DNA of 64,000 bases from Phytoseiulus persimilis (taxonomy: Eukaryota; Arthropoda; Arachnida; Mesostigmata; Phytoseiidae): contig CM075101.1 of the NCBI GenBank assembly GCA_037576195.1, forward strand, positions 45,508,001 to 45,572,000, written 5' to 3'. The translations under genes were made by a program, and so were the position numbers. Below the pieces are notes generated by a model. That model searched no databases. It was not told where the DNA came from and saw nothing but the letters and a program-made list of their open reading frames with translations. This document shows positions 60,951 to 64,000 of this stretch, piece after piece. The stretch's first letter is position 1. Every line of letters begins with the position of its first letter.

Positions 60951-61060
60951 GTGGCGGCGGAGGCAACAGCTACGACAGCAGCTGCGGCGGCGGCAGTAAT
61001 AACAACAATAATAACCCCAACAGCCGCTTTGAGTTGAGCTGTATCGGCTTATCCGACTAA
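60951..61060 (+). CDS. hth: Candidate alternative last exon giving a homeodomain-less Hth isoform
   Basis: The acceptor TTGGCTGCAG lies 0.9 kb after the phase-1 donor at 60061. Entering in phase 1 gives 36 residues: a Gly run, NSYDSSCGGGS, six Asn, then PNSRFELSCIGLSD and TAA (61058-61060). The resulting protein would have about 330 residues (364 with the cassette exon) and keep the Pbx-binding domain but no homeodomain. Fly homothorax is known to make such HD-less isoforms by alternative 3' exons. Low complexity of the first half is a reason for caution. An AATAAA at 61732-61737 could end this transcript. Confidence 0.5.
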
Positions 61061-64000
61061 TCCTGGTAGAACCTGTCCACCAGCCGGCCCTGCCTGCAGC
61101 CAGCTTCGGAGGCAGGGCTAGTGGGGGTCAGGGGAGGCATCCATGTAATAAGCTACCCGGGCGAGCAGCCGACAGGACAGGCGGCCCGTGGACCAGGGGG
61201 AGGAACGATGAAAGAATGCCAGCATGCAAAAGGATACAACACTCATCCTTTGGCTTAGCTCGTGTCAATCAGTTGATCGCTTGCTCGGGTATCATCTTGC
61301 AAAGCTTCCATGTTGGCCAATCGCGCCAGCAACGAGACATTGTGGTGGTCGGCGACCGACGATTTCAACCAGCCGCTTCGATCTGGGAAAATCGACTATC
61401 GCTGCCTCTTTCGAGGATCGCCGCGCATCCGACGGAATCGTCGAATATCAATCGTAATCTACGAAATTCCAATTGAAAACCAGATAGTCCTGGAGACGAG
61501 CTCGGAACATCGCGGATTTCGCGCCGAGTCGCATTGCTGAACGATGGTGGAAATTCACAGCTCGATTGGATGAACCTCGAAAAGACAGCGGATCCAGCGG
61601 CAGCTAGCTCCGAACAACGACTCATAATGAGGTGTTACGACCCGGCTAGCAGCTTTGTGACAGAACGACTCGGAGCGAGCGACGGCCTCTGCCGGAACGG
61701 CACCGAACTGGATGAGGGGTCCGGAGAAAATAATAAACGAGGAGCAGAAGCATATTGAGAGTGATTTTGGTAGAGACAAAGCGGAGGGATGAGCAGCGGG
61801 TGCGAACCCGTTCGTACTTCTATCGAAACCACCAGCGTGTTCCTCCAGCATCTGTCCATCGAGCGCACCGAAGCCAGGCCTGCCGGATCATAGAGTGCTA
61901 AACATCGAGCCGAACTGAACATGCAATAATCGACTGAAGGACGAACCGAGGCGACAAAGGGAGGAGGGAGCAAGCGACTGACGGGGTGTAAAGTTTTCAA
62001 ATGGCTTCAAGAACTCGTTCCAGAGGTAGAATAGAATGGCATGGGATTGAATAGAAGAATGTTGCCACCCTTGTGTGAACGCTCAGTAGGGGTTCCTCCT
62101 TCTTCGTCGTCGTCGTCTTCTGCTGCTTTCTTTCTTCGATCCGCTCGTTTGTTCGTTCACTTCATGTGGCCGCATGTCCGTGTGCCCGTATGCCATCGGA
62201 TCGCCGGTCCAACATGGCTCACTCGACGGTGACGTACATACACTCTAAGGCTTTGCCTCCAGACGGCCAGTGACGAAATCGTACGTTGGTCCCTCACCGG
62301 TTCGACGTCGGGCTTGCTCCACCTGGTTTTGGCGTTATGCGGAGTTATGGCCGCCGATCAAACATGGTTTTCCATCGAAGCCGACGAAACGTCCATGGAA
62401 GCGCCGGGGACCCGGTATTTTTTCCGGGAGTCTTCCCCGTCGTTCTGGAGATCCTGTTGCGAAGCCCTCCGTTGTTGCTGTCGCCATCGTTTCGTGCCGC
62501 TTTCGCTACTGGCGGCGGTGAATGCTTTCTAGGAAGAGTGAACATTCGAATTCTTTTCTTCGGCCGGCAGCAGAAGAACAAGTAGATAGATGTGGGCGAG
62601 AGAGCTGCTTGGCTGGCAGACTGGCTTCTCAACAGGATCATGGCCGTATCCCGCAGAGAGATCGTCACCTGCCTGCCGACCGACCGAATGCCTGGATGCT
62701 TTTGTCGCACAAACGCAACGGCGGCAGCAAGCGTCGCAGCTTTCTCGGCGCCTTGACAGTCGGTCGGCTTCAGAACGACGTCTTGATCTCGTTCAAATTG
62801 TTTCCCTCTGATCGGGAGACGTTCGGACCCGGGTCGACCCGGGTCAAACGAAAACATTCATGCCACTCGCAGTGACCACGGAGTGCTCTTTTGCCAGCAC
62901 AGCCCAGCCTCATCATGAATTTCGGCCAATTGAGCTCGATGTCTTCTGCCGTTGCTGTTATCGATCTCTCTCCGCCGCCACCGACGCTCGGACTCGACTT
63001 CATCTCTCGATCCGTTTCCCACCCATCGTCCGCTCTGTCCGATCAGCACAGTAAGAGAACTGACATCTGTTGACGCTTGACTCGTTAACGCATTCTCGAT
63101 TTCGTGGTTAAAGCTGCTTCACGGGTTAACGCTGCCGCCGCGACCCTCTACGGTGAGCTACGGCACTGGAGCAAAAAGCCATAATGATAAGAAGTGTTAG
63201 CTGAGTAGCGAACAACGACTGCCAGCAGATACGCCAAGCAGCCAGGCGTAGCTCGATGGCTCGCCCCAGCTCCTTGCGAACGCCGTCATGGGACAGCTCG
63301 TGCTATGTGCCCTCCGACCGACCGACAAGTAGACAACGCGGCAAAGCATCGTATGAGGCACACAAACCTCATATTGTATCCACGTCGCACATGTACATCA
63401 ATATGTACGCTTGAATGCCCGATGGAATATGGCGGATTACAGTCTCGCGGTGCGCTTCGCCCCAGTCGTCCTCGAGCATCGTTCTCCTCGTTGTTCCCAT
63501 GATGGGTTACGATCGCTTCATTGATTTCGGTATTGCCTCCGGGCCCGCTCGGTCGGTATGTATATTGCATCTCACACGCAACAGGGCTCGGAACGTTCTG
63601 GAGCCTTCCTCCCCTCCAGGCTCATTCGGATTTCCGGGAAACGTCGATCAACTCGAGGGCTTCGAACTACGTGTATGGTGCATGGGTCCGTCCGTGTGAG
63701 CCTCCGTGGAGGTCTTCTCTTCCCAGACGAGGAAACGTCGCGAGACGCAGCGGTTGAGCGGGGCAATACGATGAGAGATGTTGAGAAAGTATGACGCTTA
63801 GGATCGTATGGTCTGCTGGTTGAGAAGGGACAAGAAGAGGAAGCTTAAATGGATGTCAAGCCAACTCTATCAAAAGGGAGCCAGCCAACCGGCCCGAGGA
63901 AGAAGAAAAGACCCGTTTCCTGAAGCCTCAGGCACTCACTTTATTTATGGCGGCAGCGAACCTAGCCGCCGCCGCCGCTGCCGCCGCCGCCAGACTCGAA
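61061..64000 (+). other. Rest of the homothorax locus to the window edge, no homeodomain seen
   Basis: The homeodomain text expected in this gene (block around NNWFINARRR) was not found in any frame, so the gene should continue past 64000. The stretch has CGTCGT runs near 62107-62120 and a GCC-rich run at 63963-63993. Other open frames have no recognisable domain. Confidence 0.5.
61732..61737 (+). terminator. Possible poly(A) signal for the HD-less hth transcript
   Basis: AATAAA lies about 670 nt after the TAA at 61058-61060. Its use is inferred only from position. Confidence 0.3.

Noticed and set aside
1..64000. CRISPR arrays, operons, prophage or other bacterial features
   Set aside because: Spliced genes, eukaryotic families and poly(A) signals show nuclear animal DNA; no direct-repeat and spacer array was seen.

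Overview
This window is eukaryotic nuclear DNA, almost certainly from an arthropod. The genes have GT-AG introns, AATAAA poly(A) signals and wide non-coding gaps. The homothorax product resembles the fly and vertebrate proteins in the same blocks. Base composition is about half G+C by eye, with many hAT, Tc1/mariner and LINE remnants. Compact genes of this kind would suit a mite or other chelicerate, but nothing here proves the lineage.

Left part (1-32 kb) is gene-dense. A HURP/DLGAP5-like spindle-protein gene (minus, about 0.9-5.55 kb) contains a tandem array of at least six near-identical 111-nt exons. It shares a 0.55-kb divergent intergenic region with TRMT61A (plus, 6.1-7.5 kb), the catalytic subunit of tRNA m1A58 methyltransferase. 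Next come a dead Tc1/mariner element with long terminal repeats (7.9-9.4 kb) and an NNMT/PNMT/TEMT-family methyltransferase (minus, 10.2-12.0 kb). Two intronless p24 cargo-receptor genes of the TMED family (minus, 16.3 and 29.2 kb) flank a tandem segmental duplication (copy A about 18.95-21.35 kb, copy B about 21.97-27.41 kb). The duplication carries decayed pieces of an unrecognised membrane-protein gene. Copy B holds two hAT-type insertions whose empty sites survive in copy A, so both 8-bp target duplications can be read directly. TTC1 (minus, 30.7-32.1 kb) closes this part.

Right part (about 36-64 kb) is one large gene, homothorax (hth/Meis, plus). It has a tiny first coding exon (38.1 kb), an N-terminal exon (45.4 kb), a single exon with the whole Meis/PBX-binding domain (47.9 kb), a candidate unlisted 102-nt cassette exon (57.2 kb) and a Ser/Pro-rich linker exon (59.9 kb). 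The homeodomain exons are not seen and should lie beyond the right edge. An in-frame terminal exon at 60.95 kb with its own stop would make a homeodomain-less protein like the fly Hth HD-less isoform. The hth introns are full of CGGT/CCGA tetranucleotide arrays, trinucleotide runs, G/C homopolymers and a purine-rich tract of about 0.7 kb.

Exon limits were placed by hand from reading frame, phase and splice consensus. Family names come from recognising conserved motifs, not from searches.
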